Positions 22,461 to 31,674 of a stretch of DNA of 64,000 nt are shown here, piece by piece. Both the position numbers and the translations under genes were made by a program. Origin of the DNA: Maratus speciosus (lineage: Eukaryota > Arthropoda > Arachnida > Araneae > Salticidae); the NCBI GenBank assembly GCA_963932465.1, contig OZ010788.1, positions 669,870,484 through 669,934,483 of the forward strand, read 5' to 3'. The number at the start of each line of letters is the position of its first letter. The stretch's first letter is position 1. Below the pieces are notes generated by a model that was not told where the DNA came from, made no database searches, and saw only the letters and a program-made list of their open reading frames with translations.

Positions 22461-23990
22461 GATATAAAAAATGTCATGACATATAATTTAACTGCCTATC
22501 CCCCACCTATAGCAAACCCTGATTGTTCTATCGTAAAAACAAATAACGCAGCATTGACTCATTCTGTGCTGAAATCAGTGGATCAGTATCAAATTCCGAG
22601 TGAGATCCCTGAAAATAATGCCTTAATTTTGGACGGTATGGGAGTTTTGCAACAAATGCAGAATATTCCAAATACTTTTGGAGATCTTGCTTTACAAGTA
22701 TTGGAATATATTATTGGTATGGGTGTTAGCTACAAATATAAAGCAATTCACTTTGTAACTGACACATATCCTATTTTCAACATTTAGTGCAGCGAGTGAC
22801 AAAGGATGGCTACAGGAGGTGAAACTGTTATTAAAATATGAAGTTCAGCGCAAAAAAAACCCCTCATCAGTTAAAATTTCTAGCAAATGGGTCAAATAAG
22901 GCAGCTTTGGTTAAATTTCTTTTTAAAAAATGGTCCTCAGTAGATCCCCCAATTCTGAAAAGTGTATTGTTGATTGTTGCACATGGGGGGAAAAGTGTCA
23001 TATCATAAGCGGTGAAAACAGTCATCTATCTGATAGTAAGGGATATGCCCGATTTGCATTCTGATCACCAGGAAGCAGATACAAGAATGCTGTTGCATGT
23101 AGAAAATGCTTCGATATGTTTCATACATGTTATTATTAAAAGTTCGGACACATGTTTTCATCCTCTCACTTTGTATGAGTAGATTTTTAACAACAGAATT
23201 ATATTTGCTTCTGGGTACTGCGAGTAATTTAGAATTTCATAATGTTTTATCTATCGCTACTATTTTAGGTCCAGACATTTGTGATAGTTTAATAGGCCTT
23301 CGCAGTTTTACAGATTGCCACAGTTGTAGTACCTTTAAAGACAAGGGCAAAATTAAAGCATTGACTATAATGAATAGTAAAACTGACTATAATGAAAAGT
23401 AAAATTGACTATAATGAAAAGCAAAAATGGTTTATATTGATGCATTTAAAGGGTTTGGAACTTCTTGGACTTTATCAAGTGCTCTTATTCAAACCCTTGA
23501 ACTATTTGTTTGCGAACTTTATGGCCAACCTACTAAAACCTCAGTAAATGATTCAAGATACACATTGTTCAAACTGAAGTTTAAAATTGATGTTGCTTTA
23601 CCACCAAATTATGATGTTTTAGCATGTCATATTAAAAGGGCAAACTATCAAGCATATATTCATCGTCGGTGTTTCCAAAACATAATGAGTGTCCCTAATC
23701 CTGCTGAACATGGATGGATCATTAATGGGATAAATATAAGGATTTGTTGGAACACAATTCTTTGTATTCCATATAGTTTACTAAAAAACATTTTGTGCAA
23801 GTGCCAGAAGACCGTTTGTTTATCAAGTAAATGCTCATGCAAATCAAATGCAATTTCTTGCTACGAATTATGTTCATGTACTAATTGGAAAATTCCAATG
23901 AACAAAATTAATTTTTCAGTGATACTTTTGAAGTTGATTCAGACATATGAAGATATTGATAGTTTGCATAATGTAGATGATATTTTCTAA
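22461..23990 (+). pseudogene. Broken ORF of a repetitive invertebrate protein family (EADTR / CXC-like type)
   Basis: Collinear fragments in shifting frames. 22476-22787 holds DGMGVLQQMQ and FGDLALQVLEYIIGMG..FVTDTYP. About 22788-23100 holds ATGGETVI, LKFLANGSNKAALVKFLF and DLHSDHQEADTRMLLHVENA. 23106-23402 holds LLGTASNLEFHNVLSIATIL, LIGLRSFTDCHS and KGKIKAL. 23427-23990 holds ELFVCELYGQ, RYTLFKLKF, LPPNYDVLACHIKRANYQA, PNPAEHGWI and a cysteine-rich tail (CKCQKTVC, CSCKS, CSC). From memory, this order matches an uncharacterised family abundant in invertebrate genomes, in which the DTD motif after EADTRMLLH resembles PIN/XPG nucleases and the tail resembles a Tesmin/TSO1 CXC domain. Here the DTD is DTC (SSDTCF), stops and frameshifts interrupt it, and the N-terminal part is missing. 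It is dead; the intact parent should be elsewhere. Confidence 0.8.
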
Positions 23991-24069
23991 AAAATGTACC
24001 AAAATAAATAATATTATTCATAAAACATGCCTAAAGTAAAGTTTTTATTTAAGACAAGCATTTAAGCAT

Positions 24070-24447
24070 GAAACAATGTGATCTTATTGATGGACTTCTT
24101 AGTTGTGTGGCAACTTAACATCCAGTTGAAGAGGTGATCGTGTTGCAAGGGCCTTAAAAAATGAATGTTTAAACGTGGCTGGTAGCCACAATGAGAGAAA
24201 TCACTAGAAAAGTTAAGAAAAGAATAACTTAAAGTGAGAACTTGAAGTACTAAAAGTTTAACAATGTAAGAGAAAAAAGAAAATTTAGATAAAAAAAAGA
24301 GAAAGAAATTCCATTAGTTCCAAAAAGGACAGGCGAAAAAGCTACCAAGGGATATCCCATCTAAAAAAAGGGGACTCTTTTCAGTGACCATACATTAAGT
24401 TTAAGTTGGTTAAAAATGCTATTTATATAGCAGATAAGCAGTATTAT
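24070..24447 (+). mobile_element. Retroposon-like insertion, 10-bp target duplication
   Basis: The insert is flanked by ATTTAAGCAT at 24060-24069 and 24448-24457. The sequence matches the 425-bp insert at 29708-30132: GTGGCTGGTAGCCACAA, TTCCATTAGTTCCAAAAA, GACGAAAAAGCTACC-like, ACTCTTTTCAG, GACCATACATTA. Two copies with unrelated 10- and 14-bp duplications indicate target-primed retroposition. No clear Pol III A/B box, so it is a SINE-like or truncated LINE family of unknown type. Confidence 0.75.
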
Positions 24448-24565
24448 ATTTAAGCATTACCAATTTTCCAAAATCATTTAGATATTGTTTGTCTAATTTT
24501 TCCTGTAACTTCTTAAGCATTTTATTAAGAGGTAAGTGCATTATATCAAAGTCTCCTTACTGTTA

Positions 24566-25247
24566 TTATGTTGCTTAAAGAGCCGTGTGTTACTTAAACC
24601 TTTTATTTATTAATTAGAAGTATTCGAAAAAAATTGTTAGTTGTATTAGAAATGTTTTTACCTCAAAAATTTAATAGTTAAAGGGAATGTCAAGTTTAAG
24701 ATTCAAAATTGCTCTTTTCAACAGATGATATAGGTGTCGACATATGAGGGCAAATCCTTAAATTTTATATTTATTACTTCATTAGGTGTTAAAACATACG
24801 TTCTGAAAGTATAGAGTATTTTTATTTTATTATTTTAACTTTCAAGTTTCATTTAATCTATTATTTAAGCTACATTCGTGTAAAATATATTAAAAAATAT
24901 TCAACTTCTTAAACAGCAAATATTAAATACAATACTAATATTAAAGAAAATATTTTATTGTCAGTATTTAATATTTATTAGTAAACGATGACAATTCAAT
25001 AAATTTTATCTTCATTCTTATTTAAAAGGGAAAATACTAACCAAAACACTGAACATTACCTTTATAATGTCAGCCTTAGGGTACCACTTTAAATTGGTAT
25101 AAAAAATTAATGTGCAAATATTTTTTGGTGAACTTTGCGTTTTTTAGATAATAAGTATTGTATAATTGTATTGCATGCAAAATTTCTTAGTTCCCGGAGT
25201 TGGTAAACGAAAACTGGTTTTTAGCCACTTTTGATGCTTCGTCCCCC
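24566..25247 (-). repeat. Right long TIR of the 3.6-kb transposon
   Basis: Inverse of the left arm; retains the fuller terminus, with five or six G residues on the complement next to TTAA. Confidence 0.85.
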
Positions 25248-25251
25248 TTAA

Positions 25252-25715
25252 AGTTATAATTAAAAAACAAGCTAATCAAATGTAAAAACAGAAAAATAAC
25301 ATTTTATTGCATATTACTTTTAGTCTAACTGAAATAAAATTTACTAAAACTGAGACACATTAAGTATAAATTATAAAACGACAAATAAAGTTTTAGAAAA
25401 AAAAAAAAAATCTTAGTTTCTTGTACGTGTCTAAAAAATGACAGAAAACTACTCACGTGTCATGATTTTGAAGTTTAATTGCTGTTATGAGCAGTAACTA
25501 AGTAGAATAACTATTTCGCGTACTTTATTGCAGCATTTTGATTGCACGTGAAAAAAATTCTTGTCACTTAGTTTAAAAAGTTTTTTTTTTTTAATTAACT
25601 AAAATACTTTCGTCAGAAAACGGTGTAAAACCTCTCTAAATGGCAAATAATTTAGATATTTTGCTTTTGTTGCTGAAATATTTCTTTACTAACTACTTTA
25701 GAAAATAGCTTGAGG
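25252..25715. other. No gene recognised
   Basis: AT-rich spacer between the 3.6-kb transposon and the first foldback. No ORF, RNA gene or inverted repeat seen. Confidence 0.45.
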
Positions 25716-26140
25716 GGGCTGGTCCCTCAGCTTCCGATTTCTCCTCACTCATGTAAAGTCTATGGGCATTGGATGGATTCGTCTATTTAAAATATCTCCT
25801 TGGGAAATTCATATTTTTAACTTCTATTTTTTGTGCACACATCCTAAAAGAGGTCTCTCTTTTTCTTAGTTGTCAAAATATTTCTAAAGTATGGACTTAA
25901 TTTTATAGGAAGTGTTAAAATCTTACTCGCAGTTCGCCTGCTTTTAACACACAAAATATTAAATTCATCATAGATTTTAAAAATACTTTGAAAACTAAGA
26001 AAAAAGCTTTAAGAAGAGCACACAGAAAAAAAATGTTAAAAATTTGAATTTCCCGAGAAGATATTCTAAATAGACGAATGCATCAAAAGTCCATAGATTT
26101 AACATGACGGAGGAAAATTCCGAAGCTGAGTGACCAGCCT
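25716..26140. repeat. Foldback 1
   Basis: Left end GGCTGGTCCCTCAGCTTCCG; right end complemented GGCTGGTCACTCAGCTTCGG. The arms of about 140 bp include AAAGTCTATGG..ATTCGTCTATTTA and its complement. The loop is occupied by a small hairpin element (25857-26007). Its ends resemble those of foldback 2, which starts five bases downstream. Confidence 0.75.
25857..26007. mobile_element. Small hairpin element at the centre of foldback 1
   Basis: Ends TTTTTCTTAGTTGTCAAAAT and, complemented, TTTTTCTTAGTTTTCAAAGT. The interior has AATTTTATAGGAAGTGTTAA and AACACACAAAATATTAAATT. A close copy sits at 27195-27330. Confidence 0.7.
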
Positions 26141-26479
26141 TCTTAAGGCTGCTAGTCAATCAGCTTCCGAATGACCCTCACTAATGTAAAGTCTATGTCT
26201 GTTTGATGGGTTCGTATATTTAAAAAATCTCCCCTGTAAATAAATATTTTTTAAATCATTTTTTCTGTGTACTCTTCTTAAATGATCTCTTTTTACTTTC
26301 TTCTATCTTTACAAGAAGAAAGTATTGGATTCGTGAAAAATTTCGACTTCCGGTTTTCGACGGATTTAGAATGCCCAGAACACGATTTGATGGTTTTTAG
26401 AAAATGTCTGTCTGTGAGTCTGTATGTGACAAAAATTTTGTGGGGCGCTCTATCTCAAGAACTAATGAAAGGAATTTCA

Positions 26480-27118
26480 CAAAACTTCATATTTAGTTAG
26501 ACCTTGATATTAACTGGACCTGATTAGTTTTTGGTGAAAATCGCCCAACAGGTGGCGCTGCTATGGGGCATTTTTCACGATTTCTGCAATAGCTATAGCT
26601 CAAGAACTACTAAACAGATTTTCATAAAACTTCAGATTTAGTTACTCCAGGACACAGTTTGGTGCTGATTACTTTTTGTGAAAATCGCCCAACAGGTGGC
26701 GCTGCTATGCTGCATTATTCACGATTATCGCAATATCTCTAAATCAAGAAAAAATGCACGAATTTTCATCAAACATCAGATTCCGTTAGTAACTGATATA
26801 AATTAGTGCTGTTTGATTTTTTGTGTAAATCTCTCAATAGGTGGCGCTGCTATGCTGTATTTTTTGCGATTTCCGCAATAGCTTTATCTCAAAAACTAAT
26901 GCTTGGATTTTCAACAAACTTCAGATTCAGGTATACCTTGATATCATTGAGTGCTGCTTATTTTTGGAGTAAATCGCTTAACAGGTGGCGCTGCTATTCT
27001 ACATTTTTTTCAGAATTTCCGCTATAGCTCTATCTCAAGAACTAATGCGCGAAATTTCATCAAACTTCAAATTCAGATATACTTTGATATGAATTGGTGC
27101 TAAATCGTTATTATTTCT
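26480..27118 (+). repeat. Tandem units in the left arm of foldback 2
   Basis: GGTGGCGCTG occurs at about 26551, 26695, 26840 and 26984. Each is followed by a CATTTTTCACGATTTC-like stretch, TAGCTCTATCTCAAGAACTA and TTCATCAAACTTCA-like words. The inverse arm has four matching but diverged units at about 27.53-28.0 kb. Confidence 0.75.
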
Positions 27119-27194
27119 TGTACTATTTAAATGATTTAATTGATGTGATTTACATAGAAGAAAGTTTTGTGATGGCCACAACATACTAGTTTTT

Positions 27195-27330
27195 ATTAGT
27201 CTTGAAAATATTTCTAAAATATATGCTTAATTTTATAGGAAGTGTTAAAATCTTACCCACAGTTCGCATTTAACACATAAAATATTAAATTAATCCTAGA
27301 TTTTAGAAATATTTTGAGAACTAAGAAAAA
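27195..27330. mobile_element. Small hairpin element at the centre of foldback 2
   Basis: Matches 25857-26007 (AATTTTATAGGAAGTGTTAA, AACACATAAAATATTAAATT). It lies exactly between the two ACTAGT words that end the arms. Confidence 0.7.
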
Positions 27331-28404
27331 AACTAGTCGGATGTGGCAATCCCAAAACTTTCTTCTATCTCGTACACGTTAATACTTCCTGAAAAATGTA
27401 GCCGGTTAGATGATTTACACCAAAATCTAATCAGCAACAGCTTATGTCAACTTCTAACTGAATATGAAGTGTCGTGAAAATCCGTGCATTAGTTTTTGAG
27501 TCTTTTTGAGTTTACGGAAATCGTAAAAATTTCTGCATAGCAGCACCACCTGTTGGACGATATATACCAAAATCTAATAAGTAACAACTTAAGTCAGCTT
27601 GATTACTGAATCTGAAGTTTGATTAAAATCCGTAAAACCCTTCTTGAGTTAAAACTATTGCGGGAATCAGGAAAAACGCAACATAGCAGTGCCATCTGTT
27701 GGGCGATTTATACCAAAACGTAGTCAGCACCAACTCATATCAAGGACTAACTGAATCTGAAGTTTGATGAAGATCCACACATTAGTTCTTGAGATAGAGC
27801 CATTGTGGAAATCAGGAAAAATGGTGTACAGCAGCGCCACCTGCTGAGCGATTTACACCAAAACATAGTAAACATCAACTCATAGCAAGGACTAACTGAA
27901 TCTAAAGTATGATGAAAATCCGTGCATTAGTTCTTGAGATAGAGCCATTGCGGAAATCGTAAACAATGCAGCATAGCAACGCCACGTGTTGAGCGATTTG
28001 CAACAAAAACTAATCAGCACCAATTTATATCAGGTACTAACTGAATATAAATTTTTATTGAATTCCGTGCATTAGTTCTTGAGATAGAGCGCCCAGAAAA
28101 TTTGTGTCACACACAAACTGACAGACTCACAGACAGACATTTTGTAAGAACATGTTTTTCGGGATCTCTGACCCCTAAAACGTGTAAATCCGTCGAAAAC
28201 CGGAAGTCGAAAATTTTCACGAATCCAATACTTTTTTCTTGTAAGGATAGAAGAAAGTAAAAAACATCTTTTAAGAAGAGGAGACAGAAAAGGGATTTAA
28301 AAATATTTATTTACCGATGAGATATTTTAAACATACGAATCCATTTTACGCTCATAGACTTAGCTTTAGCGAGGGGAAAGCGGTAGTTGAGTGACTTAGC
28401 AGCC

Positions 28405-29381
28405 ATAAAAAATAAATTATTCTTAAAACAATTGTTGTTACTATTTTAAATGATATAAACAAATTTTTTTTGGTCAAAACTTTCTAAAAGGAGTGAAATT
28501 ACGAATACTCAAATGAATAATTTGGTGCATTTAGTTTTTTCCATACTGTATATATATATTTTTTCTTTACTTTTTTTCTCTTCCATTAAACATTATAATT
28601 AAGATAGCTAAAAATTTCAATTAATATATATACAATTTACTTAACGAGCATAAATCTCATTGATTATCATTATCTAGAACTCTTTTTTTTTTTCTTTTAA
28701 ATCTTTATAAAAATAAAAACATGGATTTTCTTTCTTTAACTACGATTTCAATAGGCTGTAAATAATATGTACATACATTTAACGTACTTTTAAAAAAGGT
28801 TTCAACAAATAACATTTTTCTTGAAAAAACTTCCCGTTTAATTTCGGACATTTTATGTAAAATATTATGGAAAACTATAGTTTTTTATCAAGAAAAAAGG
28901 AGATAGCTGCATTTTTAATTGATAAAATATAAAAAGCCATTAACTGAGTTATTTATACACAGAAATTTCATATTTATTTGACTTTCATAAATAAAAATAT
29001 ATACTCGTCAATACAAGCAGGTTGAAAAAGGCAGAAGAATATTTTTTCTTAGGCGACCGATTTTATATATAAATATGAAAACTATACAATGGGTTTTGAT
29101 CAGTGCTTTCAAATGAAAAGTAGCAAAGCGCCATCAACAGTATATTTGGGTCTGATTTATTTTATTTTACTTTTTCTTGTTGATTTCCAATAAATGGTTG
29201 CATACAAAAGAGTTAATGCTTGAATAGAAAGAAGGAAAAACATTCAATCTTGAAAATGAATGGAAATATATTTTTTAAATAAGAAAAATGACTGACTTTA
29301 TAAACAGAAAAAAGTCCAATGTTGGTTTACTTTGCATATTTTGTAATATTGTGAAAAAATAAAGACATTTGTTTTGTTTCT
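28405..29381. other. No gene recognised
   Basis: About 1 kb of AT-rich sequence with T and A runs. No ORF, RNA gene or clear repeat. Confidence 0.45.
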
Positions 29382-29390
29382 GTCTAGAAG

Positions 29391-30282
29391 CTGCCTTCGA
29401 AATACTCGAGGCCTGAGGACACAAGTTGTGACGTCATCACTAATCGACCGACTGCTCACCAGTGTTGGAATTCACTCCGAGAAATTTTGAATAGCAATTT
29501 CCTTTTATTTTATTTGTGGAATATCTATCATCTTATAAAACAATAGTAACTATTTAAACTTACTGGTGAGAATTTGGAATCCCCTAATGAAAAATCAGCC
29601 AGATGGAGCAACACTGTGGCATTCCGCATGTGGCTGAATTTTTATTTAGGGTTTCCGAATTCTCACCACTAAGTTTAAGTAATTACTATTGTTTTATAAG
29701 GTGATAGGAACAATGGAACAATGTGAGCAGCTGAATGGATTACCTAGTTGCGTTGCAACTTTACATCCAGTGGATAGGTTATTGTGTTGCAAGGGCATTA
29801 GGGAGCCTTAAAAAAATAATGTTTAGACGTGGCTGGTAGCCACAAAAGTTAAATTTACTTTTAAGAAAAAGAAAAGACTAACAAAAAATAACAAAGTACA
29901 TAAGTACTAGTATAACATATGTGAAAAAGAAAACAAACAAAGAAGGAAAAGAAAATTCCATTAGTTCCAAAAAAAGAAGGAAAAGACGAAAAAGCTACCG
30001 GGGAGTACCCCATAAAAAAAAAAAAACTCTTTTCAGAGACCATACATTAGTTTAAAAATATATAATGCTAAAGAACTAGCAGCATTTTTTTTTTAATACT
30101 ATAGACAAGACAGAACAAACAGAAATATTAAGTTATAAGGTGATAGTTATTTCACAAATAAAATAAAAGGAAATTGCTATTCAAATTATTCCGGTATGAA
30201 TTCCAACATTAGTGAGAAGTCGGTCGATTAGTGATGACGTCATAACTTGTGTCCTCAGGCCTTGAGTATTTTGATGCCAAAG
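29391..30282. mobile_element. Mutator-like long-TIR element with 9-bp target duplication, interrupted
   Basis: Flanked by GTCTAGAAG at 29382-29390 and 30283-30291. The ends CTGCCTTCGAAATACTCGAG and the complemented right end share AAATACTCAAGGCC-type sequence. The arms include TGACGTCATCACTAATCGAC, TTGGAATTCA and ATTTTATTTGTG. The right arm is separated from the rest by a 425-bp retroposon. A 9-bp duplication plus long TIRs fits Mutator-like elements. No transposase. Confidence 0.85.
29708..30132 (+). mobile_element. Retroposon-like insert inside the Mutator-like element
   Basis: Flanked by the 14-bp duplication TTATAAGGTGATAG at 29694-29707 and 30133-30146, which is itself part of the host element's arm. 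Sister copy at 24070-24447. The 60-codon minus-strand frame inside it is not a gene. Confidence 0.85.
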
Positions 30283-30291
30283 GTCTAGAAG

Positions 30292-30796
30292 ATTATTTTA
30301 TTTACATCAAATATACATCAATAATTGCCTAACGAAATTAATTAATTAATTAAAAATTAAAAAAAATTGTTTAAATTAAAAAAAAAGAGACTTTGCACCA
30401 GATTTATTTTTTAAGTTTGTCTATCACAATTACTACGAATTCTCGGCATCGGTTCAAAGTTGCCTGTTTGGCCTTTTTTTTAAATTTCGGAATTTTGATT
30501 TCAGTGCGGACATTTAAAAAAAATTTTTTTTTTTACTTTATGTAATCGTGACATGCCAGTCATTAAATAAAGCTAAATTACTATTCCAGGTTTCCGGTTT
30601 GAAACTTCAGAATTTAAACAGGCAAAACGTCATCAGTAAATCTGAAGAGAAATTTTTGCCTCAATATGTAACCGCAGAAATCGGCGGTTAAACGAAGATT
30701 TTTCTACGGAATCATTTTTATCATCTAAGTCTGTTTTTGCACGACCATTCGTTTTAAGATGTATTATTATTGAATATCAATATTTTTAATAGTACT
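30292..30796. other. No gene recognised
   Basis: AT-rich spacer with no supported gene. An A/T run occupies 30340-30390. Confidence 0.4.
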
Positions 30797-31007
30797 TTAA
30801 CCCTTTGAGGGGCAAGTAATTGTATTTCTGTAATGTCGAATTCACACCGGAATCTGCAAAAAGATTTATTGCAAAATAAGGAAATGCCATTTTACGAATT
30901 TATTCCACCAAAGTTAGAAAAGTAAAATTTAATAAATTTTTTCTGGTACACATTTTCATTAATCGTAGGTGGGATAAAATATATCCCACTGCCCTTCAAG
31001 GGGTTAA
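30797..31007. mobile_element. TTAA-flanked short element, family shared with 44181-44389
   Basis: Left end TTAACCCTTTGAGGGGCAAG, right end complemented TTAACCCCTTGAAGGGCAG. A subterminal palindrome, TGGGATAAAATATATCCCA, lies at 30970-30988. The copy at 44181-44389 matches throughout (CACCGGAAT, AATAAGGAAA, TTCTGGT). 211 bp, no ORF. Confidence 0.85.
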
Positions 31008-31538
31008 TAATAACAATTTAATAGTTGTAAAACAAAATCCTATTTGTTGTGTGTATATAAGAAAATTTTATTTATGTCAAATGTACACTCATACATGCTG
31101 ACTTTATAAAAATCCTAATTTTCAAATATACAGTATATAATATTCTAATGACGGCAATAATATGGCGGCTCTCGTGGTTTTTTAAATCGACCTTTTGATT
31201 CATTTGATCTCAGTTCATTAATAATTATTTATTTTCATTGAATGACAACACTATATTTTTGTATCATTGGTCAAGTTTTGACTAATTATCTCTTGTACAG
31301 GAAGCTTTCGTCTCTGAACTTTGAGCCTTTTTACCATCCTATTTTCCTGAAGACGGCTGTAGAAGCAGCTCGAAACGTAGACGTTAACTTTTAGCTTATT
31401 AAAGTTCGTGTTTTGTGTACCATTAAGCAAGCTTGTGTCTTTATTTATAATATTTTATGGTACATAAAATGGTCCAGTATGTGTTATTGTTATATAATAT
31501 TCCTTTATATAAATCATAATTTTCAAATCTATAATATA
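31008..31538. repeat. AT-rich repeats that form the Tc1 target site
   Basis: The phrase TTTATATAAATCATAATTTT and close variants occur at about 31104, 31503, 33571 and 33610, linked by TATAATATTC-like words. The Tc1-like pseudogene therefore sits inside a short tandem repeat with a period of about 40 bp. Also contains the hammerhead-like motif listed next. Confidence 0.5.
31347..31392 (+). ncRNA. Hammerhead-ribozyme-like core (candidate)
   Basis: CTGAAGA (31347-31353, fits CUGANGA) is followed by a stem-loop, GGCTG..CAGCT, then GAAAC (31372-31376). After that comes a possible minimal stem III, ACG-TAGA-CGT, next to a U. Penelope-like retroelements carry minimal hammerheads of this general form in their terminal repeats. 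Stem I is not convincing by eye and no reverse transcriptase is adjacent, so this is a candidate only. Confidence 0.35.
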
Positions 31539-31674
31539 CACTCATGTTTGTGAAAAATGCCACACCATGAATGAATCATCAGAAGTAAACGAAATTCAAT
31601 AAATAAACGACTGGTATTAGTAGAAACAAATGATTACATTTTCAAAGTAAATAAACTATACTAAGTGTCCGAAA

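Larger units (their letters stand above)
21644..25247. mobile_element. 3.6-kb DNA transposon with TIRs of about 670 bp, decayed
   Basis: Long inverted repeats bracket a broken protein-coding region. The right terminus complemented is TTAA|GGGGGACGAAGCATC; the left terminus is GGGACGAGTGGC, with a small deletion and no intact TTAA. Arms at about 21644-22312 and 24566-25247 match closely (TTTACCAACTCCGGGAACTA, CCCTCATATGTCGACACC, GGTTTAAGTAACACA). The superfamily is uncertain: TTAA plus G-rich ends recalls Kolobok. Shared CDS features are discussed at the pseudogene. Confidence 0.85.
26146..28404. mobile_element. Foldback 2, 2.26 kb, arms of about 1.05 kb built of tandem units
   Basis: Left end GGCTGCTAGTCAATCAGCTT, right end complemented GGCTGCTAAGTCACTCAACT. 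Moving inward, each arm has a CTTTACAAGAAGAAAGTATT-like stretch and CGACTTCCGGTTTTCGACGG. Then follow four units spaced about 142-147 bp, each with CAGGTGGCGCTGCTAT or a variant, and finally GAAGAAAGTTTTGTGATGGC..ACTAGT. The loop holds the small hairpin element. The 72- and 73-codon plus-strand frames inside it are repeat sequence. I know of no named family; it could be a foldback-type DNA transposon without its own transposase. Confidence 0.8.

Noticed and set aside
26282..27027. Two 72-73 codon plus-strand frames
   Set aside because: They are translations of the tandem units in the foldback arm, and the repeated residues (KSLNRWRCY) confirm repeat origin.
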